NCBI RefSeq assembly: GCF_020907245.1 | Contig: NZ_JAJJWH010000006.1 | Span: 62,001-126,000, forward strand | Direction of reading: 5' to 3' | From: Pontibacter harenae | GTDB taxonomy: Bacteria > Bacteroidota > Bacteroidia > Cytophagales > Hymenobacteraceae | DNA length: 64,000 nt | Shown here: positions 25,623-34,342 of the stretch, piece after piece | Position numbering within the stretch: position 1 is the first letter of the stretch | How the letters are laid out: each line of letters starts with the position of its first letter | Translations under genes and position numbers: made by a program | Notes under the pieces: model-generated | Database searches by the model: none | What the model saw: only the letters and a program-made list of their open reading frames with translations | Told to the model about the DNA's origin: nothing

Positions 25623-26938
25623 ATGGAAGTAAAAGAGGCTTTTGAAGTACTTGAGAATTATGATTTGTGGCTGGTAATAATTGTACTTGCTCTGTTAGCT
25701 ACTGCTGTTATACCCCGTCTCCTGGCAAAGTATCCTTTTTCGATGCCTGTGTTGTTGCTGGGCTTAGGAGCTGTCGCTATACCCTTAGGGTTAGAGGCTC
25801 CAGATCCGATTGAGCAGGGCGATTATAAAGAGCACCTAACAGAACTGGGAGTAATCATATCCTTGATGGGAGCAGGCTTGAAAATTGACAGACGACCTAG
25901 CTTAAAAGGCTGGAGCGTAACCTGGCGTCTTTTGGGTATAACCATGATTATAACGATTGCACTTGTTGCCTTAACAGGTTGGTGGCTGGCAGCCTTCGCC
26001 CCAGCCTCGGCTATGCTGCTAGGAGCCTGTCTTGCTCCTACCGATCCTGTTCTAGCCTCTGAAGTACAGGTAGGCGCACCACAGGAAGGTTCCGAAGATG
26101 AAGAAACAGAAGATACAGATGAGATAGGCCATGGCGAGGAAGATGAAGTGCGATTCGGACTTTCTTCTGAAGCTGGTTTGAACGACGGTCTAGCCTTTCC
26201 TTTTACCAATATGGCAATCGCCATGGCAATGGCTGGTGCTTACCCTGGCAATTGAATAAAATCAGGTTTTTGGTAGATGTGCTGTATGAGTTAGGAGTTG
26301 CCGCAATAATAGGCGTGAGTTTAGGATACGTACTGGCTCGCTTTATTATGGCTATGCCTGCTAAAACTGAACTGGCTAAATCAATGGTAGGCTTAGGGGC
26401 TCTGGCTGCTACACTTCTTATCTACGGAGTTACAGAGTATGCAGGCGGATATGGCTTTATTGCTACTTTTATTGGAACTGTTGTTATCAAAAATTACGAT
26501 CAGAGTCACGAGTACCAGAAAGCCATGCATGCCTTCACAGAAAAGACAGAACGGATATTGATGTCTGTAATTTTAATAGCCTTTGGTGCTGCTGTTGCAG
26601 GTGGCTTGCTCTCTTCGCTCACTTGGCCAATGGTTATTTGTGCGGTGATTATTGTATTCATAATACGACCTATTGCAGGTGTGATCGGGCTGGTTGGTTT
26701 CAACCGTGCTCCCTGGCGCGACCGCTTTGCTATCAGTTTTTTAGGTATGCGAGGCATAGGGTCATTTTATTATTTGGCCTATGCCTTAAATGAAGAAGAT
26801 TTTGAGGGGCCTGAAGAACTCTGGGCTCTTGTAGGTTTGGTTGTGCTTATCACTATTTTTGTGCATGGTATATCGGCCACGCCAATCAATGAAAAGCTCG
26901 ACGAGATGAGGGAAAAAGAAAACAAGGCTTTAAATTAA
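25623..26938 (+). pseudogene. CPA1 family cation/proton antiporter, split by a stop and a frameshift
   Basis: Two abutting frames make one antiporter. The first (25623-26255) has the CPA1 elements LLGACLAPTDPVLASEV and SSEAGLNDGLAFPF with the transport Asn-Asp pair, then ends PGN-TGA. The second (26252-26938) continues with FLVDVLYELGVAAIIG and later FLGMRGIGSFYYLAYAL. Restoring TGG for the TGA and one base before GGTTTTTGG would read PGNWIKSWFLVDVLYELG, so there are two lesions within 13 bases: a nonsense TGG-to-TGA (26253-26255) and a 1-base deletion near 26264. Ancestral length is about 438 residues. An acidic insertion (EGSEDEETEDTDEIGHGEED) lies between the two motifs. Both halves could be made separately (a TTG overlaps the stop), but function is doubtful. 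Confidence 0.85.
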
Positions 26939-26942
26939 AGGC

Positions 26943-27566
26943 TTATTGCTCTGTAAAAAATAAAGCGGTTAATGCCGATACTATAAAGTTCACCCCGATA
27001 GAAAGTACAATAAAGCCCATGATGCGCGAAAGGGCGGCCAGACCAGACTTACCCATAAACTGTGTTAGCCTGGAGGAAAAGCGCAGGATAATATAGCTAA
27101 CAGCGGCAAGCAAGACAATGCCTACCAATATCTGCACCATATCAAAAACGGAGAGGGAGGTAGTAAATAAACCTATACTAACGGCGATAGAGCCTGGGCC
27201 TGAAAGCATCGGCATAGCTAATGGCGTAAAAGAAATGTCTTCTTTTTGCTGGCCTTCCTCTACTACCTCTGGCGAAATCTTTTTCTTGTTTGCACCCGGT
27301 GTAAGCAGGTCGAAGCCTGCTTTCATAATCATCAAGCCACCTGCAATGCGTAGGTCATGAATACGGATGCCGAAAAAGTTGAGTACATATTGCCCCGTCA
27401 GGAAAAAGACGGCTAAAATACCAACCATATACATACAGGCTTTCAGGGCCTGCTGGTTTCGGTGCTCTTCAGTGTCGTCTTGCGTCAGGGTCAGGAAAAC
27501 AGGCATGGCCCCAAACGGGTTAACAACAGTGAACAAAGCTGAAAAGGTAGCCAGAATTATTTCCAT
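26943..27566 (-). CDS. MarC family integral membrane protein
   Basis: The 207-residue protein has six hydrophobic helices and the MarC features: the opening FSALFTVVNPFGAMPVF, the mirrored repeat FTPLAMPMLSGPGSIAVSIG and a central cytosolic linker rich in Lys/Glu (ANKKKISPEVVEEGQQKED). MarC proteins (NAAT family) sit in the inner membrane and have been linked to neutral amino-acid transport in related members; the substrate here is not known. It is convergent with the antiporter pseudogene, with only 4 bases between their stops. Confidence 0.88.
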   Translation of the reverse strand: MEIILATFSALFTVVNPFGAMPVFLTLTQDDTEEHRNQQALKACMYMVGILAVFFLTGQYVLNFFGIRIHDLRIAGGLMIMKAGFDLLTPGANKKKISPEVVEEGQQKEDISFTPLAMPMLSGPGSIAVSIGLFTTSLSVFDMVQILVGIVLLAAVSYIILRFSSRLTQFMGKSGLAALSRIMGFIVLSIGVNFIVSALTALFFTEQ

Positions 27567-27636
27567 TAGTTAGCAACTCGAGTTTTGAAGGAATAAGCTT
27601 TAAAGCTAACAAAAGCTTATTCTACTTTCAAAATAT

Positions 27637-28230
27637 TTAGAAGGCTACTTTTCCTAATAGTATAAAGACTAACTCTGCCACAGCAAGTGCAGACATGCCC
27701 AGTGCGAAGTTCTTGTAAAGTTTTCTTCTGCTAACTTTTTTTGGGTTATCGCGATAAACTACCTCGTAAAGAATTTTAGGCTTGCTGCTTTCTTCTGTAT
27801 TCTTGTTTAGCAATCGCTCTAACGATCGCTGTAAGCGAGGAAAAGCGTTCTCGTTCTTGGAAATATAGTCAACAGCTCCTGCATCAAGCAAGTTATCTAC
27901 AACGGCTATATCTTCCTGCCCCGAAACTACAATAACAGTAATAGGAATGGAAAGGCTTTTAAGCTGTTGTAAAACCTCTAAGCCATTCAATACCTCGTTA
28001 CTGTAAATTGGAGAGAGCTTGTAATCAAGAATTACCACATGCTGCTCACTTGCCTTAAGGTGCGACTTCTCGATGCCCTGTAGCTCATTTATAAGTCTTT
28101 CTCCTGCCGAATATTTCTTATACTCAATCTGTCGCAGCTTATCATTAAGGTGAATCTCCAGGTAGTCCTGAATCAGTTCTCTGAAGAGAATGTCATCTTC
28201 TACGATGTAAATGTTTGTCTTAGATTTCAT
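27637..28230 (-). CDS. Membrane-anchored receiver-domain protein (response regulator without DNA-binding output)
   Basis: The 197-residue protein is a CheY-like receiver (about 5-145): acidic pocket Glu11/Asp12/Asp13, phospho-acceptor Asp69 in VVILDYKLSP, Ser103 in VVSGQED and Lys125 in DYISKNE. A linker (KPKILYEVVYRDNPKKVSRRKLYKN) with basic residues leads to one hydrophobic C-terminal segment, FALGMSALAVAELVFILLG (175-193). This gives a tail-anchored receiver facing the cytosol with no HTH or enzymatic output domain. It overlaps by 11 bases the upstream Hpt-like gene. A role as a membrane-localised phosphate acceptor or sink is an inference. Confidence 0.85.
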   Translation of the reverse strand: MKSKTNIYIVEDDILFRELIQDYLEIHLNDKLRQIEYKKYSAGERLINELQGIEKSHLKASEQHVVILDYKLSPIYSNEVLNGLEVLQQLKSLSIPITVIVVSGQEDIAVVDNLLDAGAVDYISKNENAFPRLQRSLERLLNKNTEESSKPKILYEVVYRDNPKKVSRRKLYKNFALGMSALAVAELVFILLGKVAF

Positions 28231-28558
28231 TTTCTAATTTCTGTTTTTCAGATTCTACATTTTTGATCAATGAAGCTACACTGTTTTTTAAGGCAGGAAA
28301 TCGGCTTCGAATCTTTTCCAAGCATTGTTCACCTTTTATGGAGGCTAACTGATCGTTAACTTCGTTGCTTCTGAAATAAGACAGACTAAACTTTAGCTTG
28401 TAGAGAATATCTTGAAATGTTTTTATGTCTCCCATGTTTTCAGCTTTTTCAAGTTGAATTAGGTATTTAGGAGTTGTGTCTAAAAACAGTGAAAGATATT
28501 TTAACAACTTTTGAGTATTTGAGAGTCCTAACTCTTCAAAAAAACTGTAATTCAGCAT
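28220..28558 (-). CDS. Hpt-like protein lacking the phospho-accepting histidine
   Basis: The 112-residue all-helical protein follows the Hpt four-helix pattern: FLDTTPKYLIQLEKAENMGDIKTFQDILYKLKFSLSYF aligns by eye with the usual FLxxxPxxLxxLExAxxxGDxxxxxxxxHxLKxSxxxx (the quoted stretches are LDTTPKYLIQLEKAENMGD and ILYKLKFSLSYF). The histidine position is Tyr53, encoded TAC, so phosphate relay through His is not possible as written. It is cotranscribed with the membrane-anchored receiver and shares its start region. It may bind the receiver as a pseudo-phosphotransferase; alternatively it is a decayed Hpt after a single CAC-to-TAC change. Confidence 0.75.
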   Translation of the reverse strand: MLNYSFFEELGLSNTQKLLKYLSLFLDTTPKYLIQLEKAENMGDIKTFQDILYKLKFSLSYFRSNEVNDQLASIKGEQCLEKIRSRFPALKNSVASLIKNVESEKQKLENEI

Positions 28559-28610
28559 TTTATTGGTGTTCTGTATAAGGATAATTATACTTTGTGTACT
28601 TCTTGCTTTA

Positions 28611-28618
28611 CAAAGCTA
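28611..28618 (-). promoter_or_regulatory. -7 element of the Hpt-like/receiver operon
   Basis: Minus strand reads TAGCTTTG (TAnnTTTG) about 52 bases before the Hpt-like ATG. Confidence 0.5.
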
Positions 28619-28811
28619 AATAATCAAATTGTTATAGTAAACTAATTTTGCTACAATTTTAGAGGAAATAAAAGTTGTTGTTTTTGCTTCTTTTTATCTT
28701 TTATAAGTACAATTTATGTGATGCGGTTTTTAGCTTCATATTTGCTTGTTTTTGCTGCTTTGTTTCGTCATACTTATAGGGTATTCTTTAGAGTAGACGC
28801 AAACAAATTGT

Positions 28812-28819
28812 TAACTTTG
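28812..28819 (+). promoter_or_regulatory. -7 element of purK-purE
   Basis: TAACTTTG (TAnnTTTG) ends 23 bases before the purK ATG. Confidence 0.55.
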
Positions 28820-28842
28820 CCGCTAAACCTCTATAAAAACTT

Positions 28843-29973
28843 ATGAAAGGAGAAGTAAAGCTCGGTATATTAGGTGGCGGTCAATTGGGGCGTATGCTCA
28901 TGCAGGCAGGCCTGGATTTTAACCTCTATACCTTAGTTTTAGACCCCGATAAAAATGCCCCTTGCAAAGACATTTGCAACGAGTTCTATACTGGCAGTTT
29001 TCGTGATTTCGATACTGTGTATGGATTTGGCAAAAAGTGCGACATCGTCACCATCGAGATTGAGCACGTAAATGCCGATGCCCTGGAAAAGCTGGAGCAG
29101 GAGGGTGTAAAAGTATATCCCGATGCGCGCACAGTACGCACCATTCAGGACAAAGGACTTCAGAAGGAGTTTTATTTAAAGCACTCCATCCCGACAGCCG
29201 ATTTCAAAATTCTTAAAGATAAAGAAGAGCTAGAGCAAAACCTGGGCTTTTTGCCTGCTTTCCAGAAGCTGCGCCGCGAAGGCTACGATGGCCGTGGTGT
29301 AACGCGATTAACCAGCGAGGCAGATTTAGGAAAAGCTTTTGAGGAGCCTTCGGTGCTGGAAAAGTTGGTTGATTTTGAGAAGGAAATTTCCGTTATAGTT
29401 GCGCGTAACGCCAGGGGAGAGGTGTCGGCCTTTCCTGTTGTGGAGTTAAGCTTTCACCCAGAGCATAACCTGGTAGATTCGTTGTTTGCGCCTGCCAATG
29501 TACCTTATAAACTCCAGCGCCTGGCTATCGAAATTGCTACACGCGTTATCGAAGCTTTCGAAACGGTAGGTATACTGGCCGTAGAAATGTTCCTGACCAA
29601 GGACGGACAGATACTAGTGAATGAAGTGGCACCGCGTCCGCACAACAGTGGGCACCATACCATAAAGGCAAACTATACATCGCAATACGAGCAACACCTG
29701 CGTGCAATCCTTAACCTGCCGCTAGGTTCTACTGACATCCAAAGTGCAGCCGTTATGCTCAACCTGCTAGGAGAACCTGGCTACGACGGTGAGGCCGCTT
29801 ATGAAGGGTTACAGGAGGCGCTGTCGGTGCCAGGGGTGTACATTCATTTATATGGAAAAAAGTATACACGGCCTGCCCGCAAGATGGGGCATATTACAGT
29901 GCTAGGAAAAAGTATAGAAGAGGCACAGCAGCGTGCGGAATCAGTTAAGAACGTAATAAAAGTAAAAGCATAA
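28843..29973 (+). CDS. purK: PurK, N5-carboxyaminoimidazole ribonucleotide synthase
   Basis: The 376-residue ATP-grasp enzyme starts [17 protein letters not shown], carries the ATP-grasp loop [16 protein letters not shown], the [13 protein letters not shown] strand and the metal-binding [15 protein letters not shown]. With ATP and bicarbonate it converts AIR to N5-CAIR, which PurE isomerises to CAIR. purE begins 1 base after its stop. A TAnnTTTG element lies 24 bases upstream. Length is standard. Confidence 0.95.
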   Translation: MKGEVKLGILGGGQLGRMLMQAGLDFNLYTLVLDPDKNAPCKDICNEFYTGSFRDFDTVYGFGKKCDIVTIEIEHVNADALEKLEQEGVKVYPDARTVRTIQDKGLQKEFYLKHSIPTADFKILKDKEELEQNLGFLPAFQKLRREGYDGRGVTRLTSEADLGKAFEEPSVLEKLVDFEKEISVIVARNARGEVSAFPVVELSFHPEHNLVDSLFAPANVPYKLQRLAIEIATRVIEAFETVGILAVEMFLTKDGQILVNEVAPRPHNSGHHTIKANYTSQYEQHLRAILNLPLGSTDIQSAAVMLNLLGEPGYDGEAAYEGLQEALSVPGVYIHLYGKKYTRPARKMGHITVLGKSIEEAQQRAESVKNVIKVKA

Positions 29974-29974
29974 A

Positions 29975-30499
29975 ATGGCCGAAGAAACAACACAACAGCC
30001 GCAGGTAGGCATTATTATGGGCAGCCAATCTGACCTGAGAGTAATGGATGCCGCTGCCGAGATACTAGAAACCCTTGGGGTTCCTTTCGAACTGACAATT
30101 GTATCAGCGCACCGCACACCGCACCGCATGATAGAATATGCCGAAACAGCTCGTAAGAAAGGCCTGAAAGTAATTATAGCAGGTGCGGGTGGTGCAGCCC
30201 ACTTGCCAGGCATGGTGGCTTCGCTAACAACGCTTCCTGTAATTGGTGTGCCTGTAAAGTCTAGCAACTCTATTGATGGCTGGGATTCGGTGCTGTCTAT
30301 CCTACAGATGCCAGGAGGTATACCAGTGGCTACCGTTGCACTGGACGGAGCTTTAAACGCAGGCATACTGGCCGCTCAGATTATAGGAACTACCAATGCC
30401 GCTGTGGCCGACAGGCTGGAGAAGTATAAGAATAGTCTGAAAGAAAAAGTAATGCGCTCGGTGGAAGAGCTGCGAAGAGGCGATCGGGACCTGGATTAA
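29975..30499 (+). CDS. purE: PurE, N5-CAIR mutase (class I)
   Basis: The 174-residue protein has the PurE signatures: [32 protein letters not shown] with the catalytic His, and [28 protein letters not shown]. It is a soluble octameric enzyme that converts N5-CAIR to CAIR. The pairing with PurK just upstream marks it as the class I enzyme, not the AIR carboxylase of animals. The operon ends at the shared hairpin downstream. Confidence 0.95.
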   Translation: MAEETTQQPQVGIIMGSQSDLRVMDAAAEILETLGVPFELTIVSAHRTPHRMIEYAETARKKGLKVIIAGAGGAAHLPGMVASLTTLPVIGVPVKSSNSIDGWDSVLSILQMPGGIPVATVALDGALNAGILAAQIIGTTNAAVADRLEKYKNSLKEKVMRSVEELRRGDRDLD

Positions 30500-30518
30500 A
30501 TTTAACGATAGTTAATAT

Positions 30519-30556
30519 AACAGAAGAGGCTGCAATCAATTGCAGCCTCTTCTGTT
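30519..30556. terminator. Bidirectional terminator between purE and the GNAT gene
   Basis: AACAGAAGAGGCTGCAA and its complement form a perfect 17-bp stem with a 4-base loop, placed between convergent stops with T-rich bases on both sides. Confidence 0.85.
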
Positions 30557-30557
30557 A

Positions 30558-31046
30558 CTATGCCACTACAGGCCTTTCCATCCAAATGGTGCAGTCGAAA
30601 TGCTCTCCATTGCCTAAGGGTTTGTCGAGACTTACAAAGCCAAACTGCTGGTATACTTTCACTGCCTGAGCCAGTTCAGGCATGGTTTCGAGATAAAGGC
30701 TGTTGTATCCGTTGTTTTTTGCTGCTTCTATACACTTTTCCATCAAGGCTTTCCCAAGTCCTTTTCCTCTTGTTTCGGGCAGGAGGTACATTCTAACTAA
30801 TTCGCAGGTGCCTTCTGGAAGCCCTTCCGTTGGATATATGCCAGCGCCACCAACTACCTTACCATCCAATTCAGCTACAAAGTAGCAGCTGCGGTCTACT
30901 TCAAATATTTCACTAAGGTGGTCGGTGGAGGCATCGTAATAGGCAGTGCCAGGTTTGTTTGCCTTAAATTCTTCAAGTGTTTGCCTGATGATAGAAGCCA
31001 GCGCTTGATTATCTTCTGAGGTGATTGATCTAATTTGGATGTTCAT
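30558..31046 (-). CDS. GNAT family N-acetyltransferase
   Basis: The 162-residue protein has the GNAT fold: core strand CYFVAELDGKVVGGAGIYP, the acetyl-CoA loop YLLPETRGKGLGKALMEKC (R/Q-x-x-G-x-G/A) and the C-terminal YQQFGFVSLDKPLG. It transfers an acetyl group to an amine; the substrate is not predictable. It is cytosolic, of normal length and a single-gene unit convergent with purE. Confidence 0.88.
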   Translation of the reverse strand: MNIQIRSITSEDNQALASIIRQTLEEFKANKPGTAYYDASTDHLSEIFEVDRSCYFVAELDGKVVGGAGIYPTEGLPEGTCELVRMYLLPETRGKGLGKALMEKCIEAAKNNGYNSLYLETMPELAQAVKVYQQFGFVSLDKPLGNGEHFDCTIWMERPVVA

Positions 31047-31242
31047 GAAAAGGATAAACAGTATAATGTTGGCTCATGTAAAGCCAAGTCTTTATTTCTT
31101 ATAAACAGCAAAATAAGGACTTCTTCAAGCCATTTACAAGAGCGAGGGCATTTCGGTAGAGGAGTCACGGAAAAATAAAACACAGCCGCAACACTAGCGA
31201 ACGGCTAGTAGCTGAATAGCCAGGCTAGCAGGAAAAGAAAGA

Positions 31243-31947
31243 TTAAAAATATAAGACTGCTCCCAAGGCTGCCTTTGAAAGACTGAAGTCAGCATTAAGT
31301 TCGCTTGTGCCTTCTATGTGTTTTGTATAATTGATTAGGTTGACCTTTAGCTCAACCCCAACCTTTGGTACAGGAAAAAAAACGGCACCAGTGGCAGCAT
31401 TTCCATAAAGGCTCTGCGCGTTGTTTCAGAGAGTATTGAATTGAGAATTTTGAACTATATTACCTGCTGGTTGGCCTGGTGACACTGGCTGATAGTGCCC
31501 AGAGCTTTGTTTGAGTTCTACTTTTGTTTTTTCGGAAGAGAATCCTGCGTTACCTTCGGCAAACAAAGTGAATCTGTTGCTCAGTGGCATGAAGTAACGA
31601 GCAACTGGCCCAAAACCAAACGCGTTTTCCTTTAGCTCATAGTTGCTTTGGCTTATGTAGGTAGTGTAGCCAGAAGAGCTTGGAATAGGTATCTGTGAAA
31701 TTGACTCAGCTTTGGTTCTGGAAGTATTATACCACCCCTGCAGGCCAACCATCCACCTTGAACTGACAAAATAGCCAACAGTAGGGGATACGTTTATACT
31801 AGCGACTTTTGTGTTGGCATCGGGCCTTTGTATGCTACCGCCAGCATGAAGTCCTGTGTAAGTACTGCCTGCACTTAGTTGAGCAAAAGCACCGTGTACA
31901 GAGGCCACAATCAAGGCCAAAACTAAAACAGCTATGTATCTTTTCAT
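31243..31947 (-). pseudogene. Small outer-membrane beta-barrel gene with an internal stop
   Basis: The first 173 codons give a signal peptide (ALIVASVHGAFAQ) and barrel strands (TVGYFVSSRWMVGLQGWYN, FGFGPVARYFMPLSNRFTLFAEG), then a TGA at 31426-31428. The same frame continues for 60 codons as NNAQSLYGNAATGAVFFPVPKVG (parts: SLYGNAATGAVFF and PKVGVELKVN) and ends LGAVLYF, the typical aromatic C-terminus recognised by the BAM complex. So a single nonsense change removes the last strands and the sorting signal. Family: OprF/OmpW-like porin of unknown function. A truncated product would probably not insert. Confidence 0.82.
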
Positions 31948-32007
31948 CTTGATAAAATGTTTCTAAATATGTAGAATATTTTAAGATGAAGTATCTGCGT
32001 TAGACAT

Positions 32008-32042
32008 AAAAAAAGCCCCGCTGAAACCAACGGGGCTTTTCT
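32008..32042 (-). terminator. Terminator of dnaK
   Basis: AAAAGCCCCG and CGGGGCTTTT form a perfect 10-bp stem; on the minus strand it is followed by a run of T residues, 20 bases past the dnaK stop. Confidence 0.88.
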
Positions 32043-32060
32043 ATATAAATGTGTCTTTTA

Positions 32061-33998
32061 TTACTTGTTTGTGTTGCCGTCTACTTCTTCGTAGTCAACA
32101 TCGGTTACACCGTCACCGTCGGCAGTTGCACCCTGAGCTCCACCAGCCTGTCCGTTTCCGTCAGCTCCTGGCGCACCGCCTGGCTGACCTTGCGTAGCTG
32201 CATACATCTCTTGCGATGCTGCGCTCCAGGCGTTGTTCAATGCTTCAAGAGCTGCGTCTATTCCTGCTACATCTTTAGCACCATGCGCAGTTTTTAACTG
32301 ACCTAATGCGTTTTCGATATTAGATTTGTTACCGTCAGATAACTTGTCGCCGTACTCTTTCAGCTGCTTCTCGGTTTGGAAGATCATAGAGTCAGCTGTG
32401 TTCAGCTTCTCGATCTCTTCCTTCGCACGCTTGTCGGCTTCTGCGTTGGCTTCAGCTTCCTGGCGCATGCGCTCAATTTCCTGCTCGCTTAAACCAGAAG
32501 AAGCTTCGATACGGATCTTCTGCTCTTTGCCAGTAGCTTTGTCTTTTGCAGTTACGTGCAAGATACCGTTGGCATCAATGTCGAATATAACTTCAATCTG
32601 AGGTACACCACGTGGTGCTGGCGGAATATCAGCTAGGTGGAAGCGACCAATCGTACGGTTATCGCGGGCCATTGGGCGCTCGCCTTGCAGTACGTGTATC
32701 TCCACAGACGGCTGGTTATCAGAAGCCGTAGAGAATGTCTCAGACTTCTTCGTAGGGATAGTTGTGTTAGCTTCAATCAGCTTAGTCATCACACCACCCA
32801 TTGTTTCGATACCCAGTGAAAGTGGCGTTACGTCTAGCAGAAGTACGTCTTTTACTTCACCTGTTAATACACCACCCTGGATAGAGGCACCAATCGCAAC
32901 TACCTCGTCAGGGTTAACACCTTTAGATGGCTTCTTGCCGAAGAACTTCTCAACTTCTTCCTGTACTCTAGGAATACGGGTAGAACCACCAACCAAAATT
33001 ACTTCATCAATGTCAGAAGTAGAAAGGCCAGCGTCTTTCAAAGCCTGACGGCATGGCTCCATAGAGCGACGGATCAGGTCATCAGAAAGCTGCTCGAACT
33101 TAGCGCGAGTCAGTTTACGTACCAAGTGCTTTGGCACACCATCAACTGGCATAATGTATGGTAGGTTTACTTCAGTTTCGTTGGAAGAAGAAAGCTCGAT
33201 TTTCGCTTTTTCAGCTGCTTCTTTCAGACGCTGCAACGCCATAGGGTCTTTGCGCAGGTCTATGCCTTCGTCGTTCTTAAACTCATCTGCAAGCCAGTTA
33301 ATAATTACCTGGTCAAAGTCGTCACCACCAAGGTGTGTATCACCGTTCGTAGAAAGTACTTCAAATACGCCATCACCAAGCTCTAAGATAGAAATATCGA
33401 AAGTACCGCCACCAAGGTCGAATACCGCGATTTTCTGGTCTATGCTTTTCTTGTCCAAACCATAAGCAAGCGCTGCTGCTGTTGGCTCGTTAATAATACG
33501 CTTTACTTCCAGACCAGCAATCTGGCCAGCTTCTTTTGTAGCCTGGCGCTGTGCATCGTTGAAGTAAGCTGGTACGGTAATAACCGCTTCTGTTACAGTT
33601 GTACCTAGGTAGTCTTCGGCAGTAGCTTTCATTTTCTGAAGCACCATCGCAGAGATTTCCTGTGGGGTATACTGTCTGTCGCCGATCTCAACACGGATGG
33701 TGTTGTTACCACCTTGTACCACTTTATAGGATACTTGCTTTGCCTCGTCGCTTACTTCGTTGTAGCTGTGGCCCATGAAGCGCTTGATAGAAGCGATAGT
33801 GTTTTGTGGGTTTGTGATCGCCTGACGTTTTGCAGGATCACCTACCTTACGCTCGCCGTTACCGTTGTCTAAAAAAGCAACGATAGACGGAGTTGTTCTG
33901 CGGCCTTCGCTGTTTGGTATAACCACTGGCTCGTTACCTTCCATTACGGCAACGCATGAGTTAGTTGTACCTAAGTCAATACCTATTATCTTTCCCAT
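32061..33998 (-). CDS. dnaK: DnaK, Hsp70 chaperone
   Basis: The 645-residue Hsp70 starts [21 protein letters not shown] with the phosphate-1 loop, has [20 protein letters not shown], the phosphate-2 [13 protein letters not shown], the adenosine motif [13 protein letters not shown], the substrate-binding domain ([16 protein letters not shown]) and a Gly/Gln-rich tail ending in the acidic DVDYEEVDG. It folds proteins in the cytosol with DnaJ and GrpE, which are not in this window. No CIRCE-type inverted repeat is visible upstream. Confidence 0.97.
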   Translation of the reverse strand: MGKIIGIDLGTTNSCVAVMEGNEPVVIPNSEGRRTTPSIVAFLDNGNGERKVGDPAKRQAITNPQNTIASIKRFMGHSYNEVSDEAKQVSYKVVQGGNNTIRVEIGDRQYTPQEISAMVLQKMKATAEDYLGTTVTEAVITVPAYFNDAQRQATKEAGQIAGLEVKRIINEPTAAALAYGLDKKSIDQKIAVFDLGGGTFDISILELGDGVFEVLSTNGDTHLGGDDFDQVIINWLADEFKNDEGIDLRKDPMALQRLKEAAEKAKIELSSSNETEVNLPYIMPVDGVPKHLVRKLTRAKFEQLSDDLIRRSMEPCRQALKDAGLSTSDIDEVILVGGSTRIPRVQEEVEKFFGKKPSKGVNPDEVVAIGASIQGGVLTGEVKDVLLLDVTPLSLGIETMGGVMTKLIEANTTIPTKKSETFSTASDNQPSVEIHVLQGERPMARDNRTIGRFHLADIPPAPRGVPQIEVIFDIDANGILHVTAKDKATGKEQKIRIEASSGLSEQEIERMRQEAEANAEADKRAKEEIEKLNTADSMIFQTEKQLKEYGDKLSDGNKSNIENALGQLKTAHGAKDVAGIDAALEALNNAWSAASQEMYAATQGQPGGAPGADGNGQAGGAQGATADGDGVTDVDYEEVDGNTNK

Positions 33999-34342
33999 TC
34001 TATAGTTTTATTATTAATTCCGAATTCAACTCTTAACTGTTATTACTCTTTTAACAAGCTATGTGCCAAGCAGGAAATGGCTAGTTTTTTATGTCAATCT
34101 GTCACTTTTGCAAGCAAGCTTTTACCTTTTGTCTGACTTGTGTTGCGATTAGGCTTCTTCCGCGACATTATTTCCTGAGTTACTTTTAAACCTCCTGTAA
34201 ATAGCAGTATAGTACTCGTTTGGGAGCATTAAGTATATTTTTTTAGTTGTTGACGAGGTGCTGCTTTCAAGTTATACTCCGATTCAGACCTAAAACAAAA
34301 AGCCCTCCGATCGGAGGGCTTTTTACTATGAATACATATACT
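33999..34342. other. Intergenic region upstream of dnaK
   Basis: No gene. It holds the dnaK promoter region, including a sigma-54-like GG-N10-GT element at 34054-34070 (minus), and the terminator of the subtilase gene at 34297-34324. Confidence 0.5.
34297..34324 (-). terminator. Terminator of the subtilase gene
   Basis: AAAAAGCCCTCCGA and TCGGAGGGCTTTTT form a perfect 14-bp palindrome just past the subtilase stop; the minus strand ends in T residues. Confidence 0.88.

Larger units (their letters stand above)
28559..28842. other. Divergent region with promoters for the Hpt-like gene and purK
   Basis: AT-rich, no gene; holds one -7 element on each strand (28611-28618 minus, 28812-28819 plus). 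Confidence 0.55.

Noticed and set aside
26252-26266. Programmed frameshift in the antiporter
   Set aside because: The site needs both a stop change and a base insertion to restore the frame, and there is no slippery heptamer; mutational decay is simpler.
22974-31947. Use of TGA as a sense codon (recoding) to explain the broken genes
   Set aside because: Trp is written TGG throughout, other genes end at TGA (TerB-like, PepSY, frame ending at 68), and two of the genes also contain frameshifts.
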